Below are positions 1 to 9,371 of a DNA stretch of 64,000 nucleotides, piece by piece. The first letter of the stretch is position 1. Every line of letters starts with the position of its first letter. A program made the position numbers and the translations under genes. The notes beneath the pieces were generated by a model, which was given only the letters and a program-made list of their open reading frames with translations, did not search any database and had not been told where the DNA came from. Origin of the DNA: Pseudomonas sp. BP8 (GTDB lineage Bacteria; Pseudomonadota; Gammaproteobacteria; Pseudomonadales; Pseudomonadaceae); assembly GCF_017875955.1 (NCBI RefSeq), contig NZ_JAGINK010000001.1, positions 4,618,501 to 4,682,500 on the forward strand, in the 5' to 3' direction.

Positions 1-20
1 TAGAGGCGCCTGCAAGGGCC

Positions 21-509
21 TCACCCCACATCCTGCTCCTGACCATAATGGATCCGGGCGATATACCAGGTCGCCTCGCCAGTCGGCGTCTGCACCACGA
101 CCTCATCGCCCTCCTCTTTCTTGAGCAGGGCGCGTGCCATGGGCGAGTCGATCGAGATGTAATCGTTACGCCCATAAATCTCGTCATAGCCGACAACGCG
201 AAACTTCAACACCTCGCCCGCGTCGTTGTCGATCTCGACCCAGGCGCCAAAGAACACCCGGCCTTCCTGCTGCGGCGAGTAGGCCACGACCTTGACGTCC
301 TCCAGCCGCTTGCGCAAATAGCGCACGCGGCGGTCGATCTCGCGCAACAGCTTCTTGTTGTACTGGTAATCGGCGTTCTCGCTACGATCCCCCAACGAGG
401 CGGCCCAGGCCACCTTCTGGGTGATTTCAGGGCGATAGACGCGCCACAGATGGTCAAGCTCCTGCTTCAGCGCCTGATGCCCTTCGGCAGTGATGATGTT
501 GGTGCTCAA
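21..509 (-). CDS. greB: Transcription elongation factor GreB
   Basis: GreB binds the RNA polymerase secondary channel and stimulates cleavage of backtracked transcripts. The 162-residue length fits the family. The N-terminal coiled coil (about residues 1-75) carries the acidic tip DRSENADY that supplies the catalytic acidic residues, and the C-terminal FKBP-like domain contains YDEIYGRNDYIS and SPMARALL. The start codon is TTG: it lies 8 bases after AGGAG on the minus strand and gives the usual MSTNIIT N-terminus, and no ATG fits. It follows a small gene ending 29 bases upstream, so the two are probably co-transcribed. Confidence 0.95.
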   Translation of the reverse strand: MSTNIITAEGHQALKQELDHLWRVYRPEITQKVAWAASLGDRSENADYQYNKKLLREIDRRVRYLRKRLEDVKVVAYSPQQEGRVFFGAWVEIDNDAGEVLKFRVVGYDEIYGRNDYISIDSPMARALLKKEEGDEVVVQTPTGEATWYIARIHYGQEQDVG

Positions 510-538
510 ACAGCGTTCTCCTCAGCGCGACACGCCGC

Positions 539-847
539 TCACGCACGGGTAATCAGGCCTTGGCGGGCAATGCGGGTGAGATGACCGATAACTTCGGCAG
601 CCTCGCCGGCGGCAGGCGCCTGGATTACCGCAAGATCAAACCGATCAGTCGCGTATTGATCAAGCAAACCGCAGCTGTCGGCAAACTGGATAAGGAAGGC
701 ACGGGCCTGGCCTTTGCGTCGTGACAGGCCGTCGAGGTGACGCAACAAGGTGGGCTGGTGCTGGCCGCCGAGCAGGATGCGCGGCGTGCGAGAAGCCTGG
801 TCGACAGGCAGGGGGGTCAGGCAGACACTGGTACGTGGACAACTCAT
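539..847 (-). CDS. Small hypothetical protein upstream of greB
   Basis: A 102-residue protein of unknown function. The start is ATG at 847, preceded by GGAG at a suitable distance; a longer reading from 898 has no ribosome binding site. A strand-helix pattern (TPRILLGG near residue 20, then DRFDLAVIQAPAAGEAAEVIG) resembles part of a Rossmann fold, as in small Pseudomonas proteins with a degenerate methyltransferase-like core, but no SAM motif is visible. It may be a shortened member of such a family. It lies just before greB on the same strand. Confidence 0.6.
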   Translation of the reverse strand: MSCPRTSVCLTPLPVDQASRTPRILLGGQHQPTLLRHLDGLSRRKGQARAFLIQFADSCGLLDQYATDRFDLAVIQAPAAGEAAEVIGHLTRIARQGLITRA

Positions 848-997
848 GGAGATATCTCCGCCTCGCAAATCCCGCTGGGCAGCGGTGGGAGGCGTCACCG
901 AACCAGCGCTTTAGCGGTATTTCGGATGGCCAGCAAGGCCTCTCCTGCGCCCCGCAAGTAGCTGTTTAAATCGGCGCAAGCGTTATCCTAGAGCGTC

Positions 998-1040
998 AAA
1001 CGGCAAGCTGCAAGTAGTCGCTACTAGCAGCTTGCCGTTT
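998..1040. terminator. Bidirectional terminator hairpin
   Basis: A perfect 14-bp inverted repeat (AAACGGCAAGCTGC with GCAGCTTGCCGTTT) with a 15-base loop. A run of five T follows on the plus strand and a shorter T run on the minus strand. It sits just after the stop of the minus-strand DoxX gene and before the greB pair, so it probably ends doxX transcription. Confidence 0.75.
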
Positions 1041-1058
1041 TTGCGTTGCAACCCGGTG

Positions 1059-1496
1059 TCAGCGGGCAATCAAGCGGTCCAGCGAGAAGCGACCTGCGCC
1101 TTCGATCAATACCGCCACGGTACCGGCCAGCAGCGCCAAGGCAAATTCATAGCCGTTGTTGGACATGAACAGGCCGTTGCCAATGTGTACCGAGAAGATC
1201 GCCACCACCAGGGTCGCCGTCAGCGCCAGTGCTGCAGGGCGAACCAGCAGGCCGATCACCAGGGCCAGGCCACCGAAGAACTCCGCGCTCCCCGACAACA
1301 GTGCCATCAGGTAGCCCGGCGCCAGGCCGATGCTTTCCATCCATTGACCAGTGCCTTCCAGGCCGTAGCCGCCAAACAGGCCGAACAGCTTTTGCGCACC
1401 GTGAGCCATGAAGATCACGCCAACCAGGATGCGAATGACGCTCAGGCCAGCGCCAGCACGGGTGGCGAACAGGGCGTTGAGGGAGGTGCTGTTCAT
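1059..1496 (-). CDS. DoxX family membrane protein
   Basis: A 145-residue inner-membrane protein with four hydrophobic segments and the DoxX signature near residues 20-45 (SVIRILVGVIFMAHGAQKLFG). DoxX proteins are small integral membrane proteins with poorly defined roles, linked in some species to thiol or redox stress complexes. The start ATG at 1496 gives a normal length. It is a single-gene unit; the sequence behind it (1497-1610) is A+T-rich and probably holds its promoter. Confidence 0.88.
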   Translation of the reverse strand: MNSTSLNALFATRAGAGLSVIRILVGVIFMAHGAQKLFGLFGGYGLEGTGQWMESIGLAPGYLMALLSGSAEFFGGLALVIGLLVRPAALALTATLVVAIFSVHIGNGLFMSNNGYEFALALLAGTVAVLIEGAGRFSLDRLIAR

Positions 1497-1610
1497 GTTG
1501 AGACTTCCTTGAGCAATTCAGTGTTGAGTGGGTATGACCGCCATCTTAATCAAAATAATAAATAGTAAAATCGCAAAAAATGCGTACTTACTATCGATGA
1601 TACTGATTGG

Positions 1611-3017
1611 TCAGCGTTTCACCACCCGCTCCAGCGCAGTGCGCTCGCGGTTGAATGCCAGGAAGTACTTGTTGACGCTGTTGACGAAGTTGACCGGACC
1701 CATCCCCACCTGCTCCATGGCGATGCGCTCGGTCTGGAAGAACCACTGATTACCGTTGAGCCCACGCCGACGCGCCTCCGCGCGCATCGCCTGGACCCGT
1801 TCCGGCCCGAGGTTGTAAGCCGCCAGGATAAACGCCATGCGCTCGCGCTCATTCAATTGCGCACTGGCAAAGAACTTGCGCCGGATCAGCGCCAGGTAAC
1901 GCGCACTGGCCTGGACGTTGCCATCCACCGTCGCGGTATTGCTGACTCCGACCCGCTGCGCCGCCGCCGGAGTGATCTGCATCAGCCCATGGGCGCCGCC
2001 CATACCGCGTGCGGCGGGGTTGAGGGTGGACTCCTTGAACGCTAGCGCAGCGAGGTTCAGCCAGTCGATCTGCTGCGCCTGGCCGTGCTTCTGAAGCACC
2101 GCTCGCACCGCTTGCAAGCGCTGCCTGTCTTGTCGGGCCAACGGGTCATGCACGCGGTACTGGCGTCGATAAATGCGCTCGAAGGCGGCGTCCTGGTTCT
2201 CCGGGGCGCGATAGCCGGCGAGAAAACGGTCAACCGTGGCCAGCAGCATGCTCGCGTCACGCCCCACATACCAACGCACGGCCTGCGGCTGCCCCAGGCG
2301 CAGGCGTGTGTTGACCGACAGGCGCGGCATCACTCGAGCCCAGCGCTGGGCGATCGGCCGCTCCACCACGGTCAGCTGATAGATGCCCGCCTGGACCATT
2401 TCCAGCACATCTTCGACAGCCAGCGTCGGGTCGACCCATTCCACCTTGATCGGCGCACGCTTACGCAAGGCCAGCTGCTGGTTGAGCACCTGGATCACCG
2501 CCCCGGCGCCACTGGCGGTGGTCAGCGCGACCGTACGCCCAGACAACTGTTCGACGCGGCTGAAGCTTCGCCCACCTTTGCGCCCGACCAGCACCAAGGA
2601 CACCTGGTCGACTACCGGTGCGCTGCTGCTTACCTCGCGCACCAGGCTCGGATCGAGCAGTTCGCCCGGCGCGGCAAGGTCGCCCTCGCCCCGTCGCAAG
2701 GCACCGAGCAACTGCTCTTTGGCCCGCGGAATAAGCTTTACCTTGATAATTTGCCCTTGTCGCTCACGGCCATTGAGGTAGTGTTCAAGTGCTCGCAACC
2801 GATGATATTCGACCCCCACCGGCTCGCCCTTGATCTCGCCGGAGCTGTTGCGACTCTGATTGACCAACACCCGCAACACCTTGGTACTGCGAATTTGCGC
2901 AAGATCACGCGGCTGGCTGCTGGTTGCCGCCTGTTGCGGACCGGGCAAGCGTGCGCTAGCCGGCCCTGCCAGGACCAGGCCGAATATCAACAACAGGGTC
3001 AACAACGGTCGCAGCAT
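1611..3017 (-). CDS. MltF-like membrane-bound lytic transglycosylase
   Basis: A 468-residue periplasmic protein. It has an N-terminal signal or anchor (residues 1-22), a solute-binding-protein family 3 domain (about 40-270) and a C-terminal SLT lysozyme-like domain. The catalytic glutamate is E329 in AFKESTLNP, followed by GGAHGLMQITP and AAYNLGPERV. This order is that of MltF, which cleaves peptidoglycan to 1,6-anhydro-muropeptides. The ATG at 3017 starts the hydrophobic signal; the open frame further upstream has no such start and overlaps the tatD promoter. It may be an MltF paralogue rather than MltF itself. Confidence 0.88.
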   Translation of the reverse strand: MLRPLLTLLLIFGLVLAGPASARLPGPQQAATSSQPRDLAQIRSTKVLRVLVNQSRNSSGEIKGEPVGVEYHRLRALEHYLNGRERQGQIIKVKLIPRAKEQLLGALRRGEGDLAAPGELLDPSLVREVSSSAPVVDQVSLVLVGRKGGRSFSRVEQLSGRTVALTTASGAGAVIQVLNQQLALRKRAPIKVEWVDPTLAVEDVLEMVQAGIYQLTVVERPIAQRWARVMPRLSVNTRLRLGQPQAVRWYVGRDASMLLATVDRFLAGYRAPENQDAAFERIYRRQYRVHDPLARQDRQRLQAVRAVLQKHGQAQQIDWLNLAALAFKESTLNPAARGMGGAHGLMQITPAAAQRVGVSNTATVDGNVQASARYLALIRRKFFASAQLNERERMAFILAAYNLGPERVQAMRAEARRRGLNGNQWFFQTERIAMEQVGMGPVNFVNSVNKYFLAFNRERTALERVVKR

Positions 3018-3111
3018 GCGAAGACGTGTCCGAGAACAGTGGGCAGGCGCCTGTATGGCGGTGACAAATGACCTCAAAAGACCATGGCAAACGTTTGAAG
3101 TTCTTGGCTTT

Positions 3112-3140
3112 TTCGCGAAATTAGCAGTTTTTGCTATGCT
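3112..3140 (+). promoter_or_regulatory. Likely extended -10 promoter of tatD
   Basis: TGCTATGCT at 3132-3140 has the TGnTATnnT form of an extended -10 element, with only a weak -35. It would start transcription about 20 bases before the tatD ATG. Confidence 0.4.
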
Positions 3141-3167
3141 GGCCGCCCCGCGGCACGAGGTAGCACC

Positions 3168-3965
3168 ATGCAACTGATCGATATTGGCGTCAACCTGACC
3201 AACAGCAGCTTCCACGACAAGCAGGCCGACATTGTCGAGCGTGCCGTGCAGGCGGGCGTGGTGCAGATGGTCCTCACGGGCACCAGCCTGGAGGTCAGCG
3301 AGCAGGCGCTGGAGTTGTGCCTGCAGCTCGACGAGGCGGGCCAGCGCTTGTTCGCCACCGGCGGCGTGCATCCTCACGATGCCAAGAGTTGGGATGCCGA
3401 CAGCGAACGACGGCTGCGTCAGCTGCTTGAACAACCACGGGTCAAGGCAGTGGGCGAGTGCGGCCTGGACTTCAACCGCGACTTCTCCCCTCGCCCGCTG
3501 CAAGAGCAGGCGCTAGAGGCACAGCTGGCCCTGGCCGCCGAACTGCGCCTGCCGGTGTTTCTCCATGAGCGGGATGCCAGCGAGCGCCTGCTGGCCATTC
3601 TCAAGGACTATCGCGACCACCTCCCTGCCGCCGTGGTGCATTGCTTCACGGGCGAGCGCGATGCGCTGTTCGCCTATCTGGACCTGGACCTGCATATCGG
3701 CATCACCGGCTGGATCTGCGACGAGCGACGTGGCACCCACCTGCACCCGCTGGTGCGCAACATTCCCGAAGGCCGGTTGATGCTCGAGAGTGACGCACCC
3801 TACCTGCTGCCGCGCAGCTTGCGGCCAAAGCCGAAAAGTGGCCGCAACGAGCCGGCGTTCTTGCCTGAGGTATTGCGCGAGGTGGCGCTGCACCGGGGAG
3901 AGGCGCTGGAGCAAACCGCCAGGCATACCACTGAGTGCGCGCGCAGGTTCTTTGATTTGCCTTGA
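3168..3965 (+). CDS. tatD: 3'-5' ssDNA/RNA exonuclease TatD
   Basis: A 265-residue metal-dependent hydrolase of the TatD family, active on nucleic acid 3' ends. It resembles E. coli TatD itself (IDIGVNLTNSSF start, TGGVHPHD, GECGLDFNRDFS, VVHCFTGERD, GITGWICDERRG, LESDAPYLLPR) more than the YcfH/YjjV paralogues. The metal-binding H, E and D residues of these motifs are present. The ATG at 3168 follows GAGG by seven bases. It is divergent from the MltF-like gene. There is no tatABC next to it. Confidence 0.95.
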   Translation: MQLIDIGVNLTNSSFHDKQADIVERAVQAGVVQMVLTGTSLEVSEQALELCLQLDEAGQRLFATGGVHPHDAKSWDADSERRLRQLLEQPRVKAVGECGLDFNRDFSPRPLQEQALEAQLALAAELRLPVFLHERDASERLLAILKDYRDHLPAAVVHCFTGERDALFAYLDLDLHIGITGWICDERRGTHLHPLVRNIPEGRLMLESDAPYLLPRSLRPKPKSGRNEPAFLPEVLREVALHRGEALEQTARHTTECARRFFDLP

Positions 3966-4098
3966 GGCGATGTTGCATCAGGCCAGGCCTGTTCTCACCT
4001 GGATTTCTTGACGCATATCAAGAATCACTCTGAAGCAAACGGACACAATGATGGCACCTTGCCAATACTGTTTCCGCTCAATTCAGAGAAGACCTTCC

Positions 4099-5577
4099 AT
4101 GGGTGCCTGGCTTAGCAATATCTCCTTGAAGTACAAGTTCTGGGCGGTCAACGCCGTGGCCTTTGTGACCACGCTGTTGCTGGTGCTATATGCCGTCAGC
4201 CTCGAGCAACAGGCACGTGCCGACGGCGCACGGGCCGCAGCTCAAGCGCAGGCGCAACTGATCGCGGCCTGGCCCGCCGGGCAAGCCCTGCCCAAACAAG
4301 CCAATGCAATCAGTTGGCAAACCGGCCAGACGCCTAGCTATGCCGGGCAACCCTTGGCGGAACTGCGCGACGCCCAAGGCTGGGTTGATCTACCCCATGC
4401 CTGGATGCTCGGCGAGCACCCCTTGCTGGGTGCTCAGGTCGTGCGCCACGGTGAGCAGCAGGTAGCCGTGGTGGCCCAGTCGCCAAGCCTGCGCGAAGTG
4501 TTCTTCGAGCGTTTTGGCAACTATGCTGCGTGCGTACTGATTCTCATGCTGGCCATGCTCGGCGCCTCGCAACTGCTGATCCGCTTCCTGCTCGCCCAGC
4601 TCAACACCCTCAAGGACGTGATGCTCCACGTGGAAAAGACCGGCGACCTGTCAGCCCGTGTGCCACTGGCCTGCGGCGATGAGGTCGGCCAGATGGCGGC
4701 TGCGTTCAACGCCATGCAGGGCACTTATCATCGCGTGGTCAGCACCGCCGCCAGCACGGCTGCCCAGCTCGACTCGGGGGCGGCATGCCTGGCGGCCAGC
4801 ATGAACGAGGTTCGCCACGGCATGATCGGCCAGCAAAGCGAAACCGATCAGGCCGCAACCGCCATCAACGAGATGTCTGCCACCGTTCACCACATCGCCC
4901 AGCACGCGGGTGCCACTCGCGACCTTTCGCAAACCGCAGATACCCTGGCCAGCAGTGGTCAGGCCGTGGTCAGCCGGGTGCAGAGTTCGATCTGCGGGCT
5001 TTCCAGCGGCGTTCAGCAAACCGCCGAAATGATCCGCCAGCTGGCCGAGGACAGCCAGAAGATCAACAGCGTGGTCGGGGTGATCCACAGTATTGCCGAG
5101 CAGACCAACCTGCTCGCCCTCAATGCCGCCATCGAAGCTGCCCGCGCTGGCGATCTGGGGCGCGGTTTCGCGGTGGTCGCCGATGAGGTACGCAACCTGG
5201 CCAAACGGGTGCAGGCCTCAACCGATGAGATTACCGAAATGGTCTCGGCGCTGCAGGCGGGCACGCGCGATGCGGTCGAGTTCATGCAGGAGAGTTCGCT
5301 CAAGGCCGACGACTGCGTCAGGCAGGCCCAGGAGGCTGGCGAATCCCTGGCACAGATCACCAGCGCCGTGGCCCAGATGCGCGAAAGCAACACACAGATT
5401 GCCGTCGCCGCCGAGCAGCAGAGCCAGGTCGCCGAAGAGATGAACCGAGCGGTAGTGAGCATACGCGACGTGACCGAACAGACGGTGCAGCAGACCGTGG
5501 GCTCGGCGACCACCAGCAACCAGCTGGCCACCCTCGCCGGTGAACTCAACAAAGCCATCGGCCAGCTCAAGCTATAG
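4099..5577 (+). CDS. Methyl-accepting chemotaxis protein
   Basis: A 492-residue chemoreceptor. Segment 13-34 is TM1, a short periplasmic part of about 105 residues follows, and TM2 is near 140-162. A HAMP domain and a cytoplasmic signalling domain come next, with the conserved tip SIAEQTNLLALNAAIEAARA. The small ligand region is too short for a double Cache domain, so the signal is unknown. ATG at 4099 follows AGAGAAG; the in-frame ATG at 4048 has no clear ribosome binding site. It is a single gene without che genes nearby. Confidence 0.93.
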   Translation: MGAWLSNISLKYKFWAVNAVAFVTTLLLVLYAVSLEQQARADGARAAAQAQAQLIAAWPAGQALPKQANAISWQTGQTPSYAGQPLAELRDAQGWVDLPHAWMLGEHPLLGAQVVRHGEQQVAVVAQSPSLREVFFERFGNYAACVLILMLAMLGASQLLIRFLLAQLNTLKDVMLHVEKTGDLSARVPLACGDEVGQMAAAFNAMQGTYHRVVSTAASTAAQLDSGAACLAASMNEVRHGMIGQQSETDQAATAINEMSATVHHIAQHAGATRDLSQTADTLASSGQAVVSRVQSSICGLSSGVQQTAEMIRQLAEDSQKINSVVGVIHSIAEQTNLLALNAAIEAARAGDLGRGFAVVADEVRNLAKRVQASTDEITEMVSALQAGTRDAVEFMQESSLKADDCVRQAQEAGESLAQITSAVAQMRESNTQIAVAAEQQSQVAEEMNRAVVSIRDVTEQTVQQTVGSATTSNQLATLAGELNKAIGQLKL

Positions 5578-5652
5578 TGCTCATAGCCTGCCTCGATTGG
5601 CCGCCTGGCGTGGGCCGCACTAAGCTTTGGACATGACCGAGAGGATTGTCCA

Positions 5653-6021
5653 ATGAGCAAACGCCTGCCCAACCTGCCCGCCTGGCAATGGCGCGGCTAC
5701 CACAACAATCACCGCCATCCGGCCAATCTGGTCTTGCACCTGATCGCCGTGCCGTTGTTCATCATTGGCATCCTGCTGGTGCTCTCCGGGCTGTTTGCCC
5801 TCGACCTGAGCCAGGTTGCGGTGGGTGTGATTGCCCTGATCGCCGGCCTCGGCCTGCAACGCCAGGGCCATCGCCTGGAAGCCGAACAGCCAGAACCCTT
5901 CGCCAACCGCAAGGACGCCATGCAACGGCTGCTCACCGAGCAGTTCATTACCTTCCCGCGGTTTGTCCTCAGCGGCGCCTGGTGGCGTGCCTGGCGCGAG
6001 CGCCACAAACACCACCGTTAG
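5653..6021 (+). CDS. DUF962/Mpo1-like membrane protein
   Basis: A 122-residue protein with two hydrophobic segments (about 27-45 and 50-68) and a histidine-rich motif YHNNHRHPANLVLH near residue 16, typical of the DUF962 (Mpo1-like) family. Yeast Mpo1 is an Fe-dependent dioxygenase of 2-hydroxy fatty acids; a similar role in bacteria is inference. An AGAGGA sequence lies shortly before the ATG. Its stop codon overlaps the stop of the convergent thioesterase gene by four bases (TTAG, 6018-6021). Confidence 0.8.
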   Translation: MSKRLPNLPAWQWRGYHNNHRHPANLVLHLIAVPLFIIGILLVLSGLFALDLSQVAVGVIALIAGLGLQRQGHRLEAEQPEPFANRKDAMQRLLTEQFITFPRFVLSGAWWRAWRERHKHHR

Positions 6022-6815
6022 GCGAACACCGTCACCGTCTGACGGCTCAGTGCCAACAACTCACCTTCGGCCGTCCACAGAGCGGCCGAAGCATGCCCGT
6101 AGCCATCGCGCGCATACTCGGTCTCGACACAATACCGGCACCAGTCGAGGGTGCTCAGGCGCGGCGTAGGCTGGATGAACTCAATGGTCCAGGTCAGGGT
6201 ACTGCCGGCGGCAGGCTGCTTGAGGAAAGGCATCAGGCTGGGCGGCCAGGCATCGACCAGGGCCAGCAGGTGTGCTTCGGTGAGCGGCTCTTCAGCGACA
6301 TCTCGCAGGCGTACCCAGCCACCCATGTGCCGCGAGCTGTTGCCCGTGAACGGTAACCCACCGATGGTCCAGCGCAGGGCGACATGGCGCATGAACTCCG
6401 GCGTCACCCCTTTGATGTAGGGCAGCTCCGCAGAGGCCTGATCGAGCGGTTTCATGTCCAGCGCCGGCTGGGCGGCAACATCGACCGCCGAGGGCCGCCC
6501 TGCACCAAAGCTGCCCTGTACCAACGTCACCACCTGCCCTTGCTGCACGGCACGGCCAAGCAACGTGCTGACCGCCTTGCCTTCGCGCAGCACTTCGACT
6601 TCAAAGCTGATCGGCACATCGGGCGCGGCGGGGCCGACGAAGGTAATCGCCAGCGAGCGGACCGGGCGATCATCGCTCAGCTTCATGCGCATGGCTTCAT
6701 AGACCATGGCCGCCATCAGGCCGCCGAAGGCAGCGCGGCCCTGGCCCCAACTGGCCGGGACGGTAACAGACTCGGGACACGCCCGCAGGGCTGTGAGCAA
6801 TTGCGTGAAGTTCAT
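6018..6815 (-). CDS. Double hot-dog acyl-CoA thioesterase family protein
   Basis: A 265-residue protein with two hot-dog repeats as in the TesB-like/acyl-CoA thioesterase II superfamily: FTQLLTAL...WGQGRAAFGGLMAAMV in the first half and LTWTIEFIQPTP with the terminal LALSRQTVTVFA in the second. It probably hydrolyses acyl-CoA; the substrate is unknown. ATG at 6815 follows GAGGAATCC; the open frame continues to 6863 without a better start. The P. aeruginosa dusA-rssB region also has a thioesterase nearby, but this gene is in a different neighbourhood. Confidence 0.82.
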   Translation of the reverse strand: MNFTQLLTALRACPESVTVPASWGQGRAAFGGLMAAMVYEAMRMKLSDDRPVRSLAITFVGPAAPDVPISFEVEVLREGKAVSTLLGRAVQQGQVVTLVQGSFGAGRPSAVDVAAQPALDMKPLDQASAELPYIKGVTPEFMRHVALRWTIGGLPFTGNSSRHMGGWVRLRDVAEEPLTEAHLLALVDAWPPSLMPFLKQPAAGSTLTWTIEFIQPTPRLSTLDWCRYCVETEYARDGYGHASAALWTAEGELLALSRQTVTVFA

Positions 6816-6906
6816 GGATTCCTCGACACCTGAGCTGAGCACTCTGACCCTGATGTTAACCACAGGTCGCTTGCACGGCAGCCCGCATATCGGCCATTTG
6901 CAGGGG

Positions 6907-7674
6907 CTATCGGCGCGCCAGCGCCTCTTGCAGGTTGTTCAGGGTAATGTCGGACTTCTGCTCCGCCTGGTGCAGCTCCTGCTCCCAGGCAGCAGCACAG
7001 GCGCTCAGGTCGGGATTTTGTGGCACCTGCAGCAACCATTGCAGACGATCATGCCAATCACCCAGATCGCCCTGGGCGCGCTTGAGCAGCCGCTGCAGCC
7101 TGCGCCCGGCATGATCGAGTTGCGGATAGGCCTCATCGCCGTAACGCACCCGCTTGATCAACAGGCGCAGACTATGACGATCATGGGCCGGATCTTTCAG
7201 GCCCTCTTCAAGCTTGCGCCACTGCTTGCTCAGGCGCTTGTCGATGCGCTTGCCCAGGCCATCACTCAACCCTTCGCGCTCAGCGGCGCGCAAGAACAGC
7301 GGAAAGGCATCGACGATCGCCAGCATGCGAGTCAGCTCGGCGCTGGCTGCGACCTTGGCAAAGGTCTGCGCCCTGCCCCGCAGACGTTGCTGGCCAGCCT
7401 GCTGCTCGCCGCGCTCGATCAATTGCGCAGCCAGCACCTCACGGTCACGCAGCGGCGTGGTCAGATCGCCGAGAGCCTTGGCCGCCTGCTCCAGCTGTTC
7501 GACTGCAGGCAGGCCACGCAACGGTCGCAAGAGGCTGCGCAAGCGCCGAGTGGTGGTACGCAGGTCGTGCAGGGCTTCGCTATCGACATCAGCGGCCAGG
7601 CGCTCGCGACAGGCCAGCAAACGCACCTGCAGGGTCAGGCTTTGGACGACCACATGATCAAGCATGGCGGACAT
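6907..7674 (-). CDS. CHAD domain protein
   Basis: A 255-residue helical protein with the CHAD pattern of conserved histidines and basic residues: ALHDLRTTTRRLRSLLRPLR near residue 35, HSLRLLIKRVRYGDEAY near 165, and LGDWHDRLQWL near 200. CHAD domains bind inorganic polyphosphate through this basic surface. The start at 7674 follows AAGGAG by six bases. With this start, 14 bases separate it from the upstream lipoprotein gene, so the two probably form an operon. Confidence 0.85.
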   Translation of the reverse strand: MSAMLDHVVVQSLTLQVRLLACRERLAADVDSEALHDLRTTTRRLRSLLRPLRGLPAVEQLEQAAKALGDLTTPLRDREVLAAQLIERGEQQAGQQRLRGRAQTFAKVAASAELTRMLAIVDAFPLFLRAAEREGLSDGLGKRIDKRLSKQWRKLEEGLKDPAHDRHSLRLLIKRVRYGDEAYPQLDHAGRRLQRLLKRAQGDLGDWHDRLQWLLQVPQNPDLSACAAAWEQELHQAEQKSDITLNNLQEALARR

Positions 7675-7688
7675 GCTGCACTCCTTGT

Positions 7689-7967
7689 TCAACGCCCAGC
7701 GCGGGATTCACGAATGTAGAAGCGCGCTTTCTGGGCTTTCTTGCTACAGCCTTCGAAGCCCTCGAACTGCTGCTGGGTCTTGGCGCCCGTGAGTAGCGAG
7801 AGCGCCTTGGAATAACTCACCGTGCCAGCGAAACCCTCGGCCTTGGCCAGGTCCAATTCCTTCCAGGCGCTATCCAGCTGGGTCGCGCAGCTGTCACGGT
7901 AGGCCGTCTTGCCCGCACAGCCAGCCAGGGCCAAGGCAATCAGTGGAAGGCAGATCCAGGCTTTCAT
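7689..7967 (-). CDS. Small lipoprotein
   Basis: A 92-residue protein with a signal peptide and lipobox LALAGC (cysteine 17), so it should be lipid-anchored after signal peptidase II cleavage. The mature part has two more cysteines (C27 and C74) that could form a disulfide, and ends KARFYIRESRAGR. It resembles small Pseudomonas lipoproteins without known function. It lies directly upstream of the CHAD gene on the same strand. Confidence 0.75.
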   Translation of the reverse strand: MKAWICLPLIALALAGCAGKTAYRDSCATQLDSAWKELDLAKAEGFAGTVSYSKALSLLTGAKTQQQFEGFEGCSKKAQKARFYIRESRAGR

Positions 7968-8121
7968 CGTTATTACCTCAAAGTGAATGTGAGATTGGCA
8001 GTTCGACGCGCAGACACTGGAAAAGTGCCCTCTTCAGGGTAGTCCAGCGCGACTGCCATTGAAGCACAGGCCGTATTAGGTGCATTGTTGACGCATGGTT
8101 GCACAGTCGTGGGGGAATATC

Positions 8122-9162
8122 ATGAGCAAACGTGTCGCATTGGTGTTGGGCTCAGGCGGAGCACGGGGGTATGCACACATCGGTGTGATCGAGGAAATAG
8201 AACGGCGCGGCTATGAAATTGCCTGTATTGCCGGCTGCTCGATGGGCGCCGTGGTCGGCGGGATCTATGCCGCAGGCAAGCTGGATGAATATCGCAACTG
8301 GATCGAGAGCCTGGATTATCTCGATGTGCTGCGCCTTGTCGATGTCAGCTTCCGCCTCGGTGCGATTCGTGGCGACAAGGTGTTTGGCCAGATTCGCAAG
8401 ATTGTCGGCGAGATCAACATCGAGCAACTGCGCATCCCTTACACGGCGGTCGCCACCGACCTCACCAACCAGCAGGAAATCTGGTTCCAGGAAGGCTGCC
8501 TGCACCAGGCCATGCGCGCTTCGGCAGCGATCCCCAGCTTGTTCACGCCTGTGGTACAAGGCAATCGCATGCTGGTAGACGGCGGCATTCTCAACCCTTT
8601 GCCGATCGTCCCGGTGGTTTCCAGCCACTGCGACCTGATCATCGCGGTCAACCTCAACGCCACCAACCAGAACCACTACCAACTGCCGGTGATCGAGCGT
8701 CCGGCGGCATTCAAGAAACGCTTTGATGCGCTGATGAACTCGGTAGGCTCACGCTTGCCGTTTCGCCGCAAGCCGGCCGAACAGATGATCCGCATCGAGC
8801 AGGAAATCTCTGGGGATGGCCTGGCAGCGCCCAACCCCTGGCTCAGCGAAGCGGCCAACCCAGAAGGCCAACAGCCGGCAGCAGCACCCGAAAGCAGCGG
8901 CGCGCCAAAGTCGGCGACAGGCTCGTTCATCATCGACAACGTTGGCCCGGCGTCATTGCTGGACCTGATCAACCAGAGTTTCGAGGTGATGCAGACGTCG
9001 CTGGCCCAGTACAAGATCGCCGGGTACCCGCCAGATGTATTGATCAACGTACCCAAGCGGGTCTGCCAGTTCTTCGAGTTTTACAAAGCGCCGGAGCTGA
9101 TTGCCCTGGGGCGGGAGATTGCGCGGGATACGCTGGATAACCATGAGGGTAAGCGGCGTTAA
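8122..9162 (+). CDS. Patatin-like phospholipase (RssA-like)
   Basis: A 346-residue patatin-fold protein. The oxyanion motif GSGGARG is at residues 9-15, the nucleophile motif GCSMG near residue 36, and the catalytic aspartate motif DGG near residue 154 (VDGGILNPLP). It should act as a serine-aspartate dyad lipid acyl hydrolase. There is no signal peptide, so it is probably cytoplasmic or membrane-associated. ATG at 8122 follows GGGGGAA; an earlier in-frame start at 8095 has none. A low-complexity A/P/G-rich stretch near residues 235-265 interrupts the C-terminal part. Confidence 0.9.
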   Translation: MSKRVALVLGSGGARGYAHIGVIEEIERRGYEIACIAGCSMGAVVGGIYAAGKLDEYRNWIESLDYLDVLRLVDVSFRLGAIRGDKVFGQIRKIVGEINIEQLRIPYTAVATDLTNQQEIWFQEGCLHQAMRASAAIPSLFTPVVQGNRMLVDGGILNPLPIVPVVSSHCDLIIAVNLNATNQNHYQLPVIERPAAFKKRFDALMNSVGSRLPFRRKPAEQMIRIEQEISGDGLAAPNPWLSEAANPEGQQPAAAPESSGAPKSATGSFIIDNVGPASLLDLINQSFEVMQTSLAQYKIAGYPPDVLINVPKRVCQFFEFYKAPELIALGREIARDTLDNHEGKRR

Positions 9163-9192
9163 GGCCTCATAGAACTCATGCTGTAGCTGAAC

Positions 9193-9283
9193 CCTGCAGG
9201 AGCGGGCTTGCCCCGCGAAGAGGCCGGTCCAGCCCCCGCGGTGTATGGCACCGGTTTCGCGGGGCAAGCCCGCTCCTACAGGA
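9193..9283. repeat. Inverted REP pair
   Basis: Two Pseudomonas REP units in opposite orientation (GAGCGGGCTTGCCCCGCGAA and its reverse complement) separated by about 30 bases, 30 bases after the patatin gene stop. They can form a large cruciform or mRNA hairpin. Confidence 0.9.
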
Positions 9284-9371
9284 TCAGGTCAAATCAGTGA
9301 GTTAGCGTTAGTTGAGAGAGCGTGCCGCCGGCGAAGAGGCCAGCACTGACCACAGCAATTGCAGAAACAAC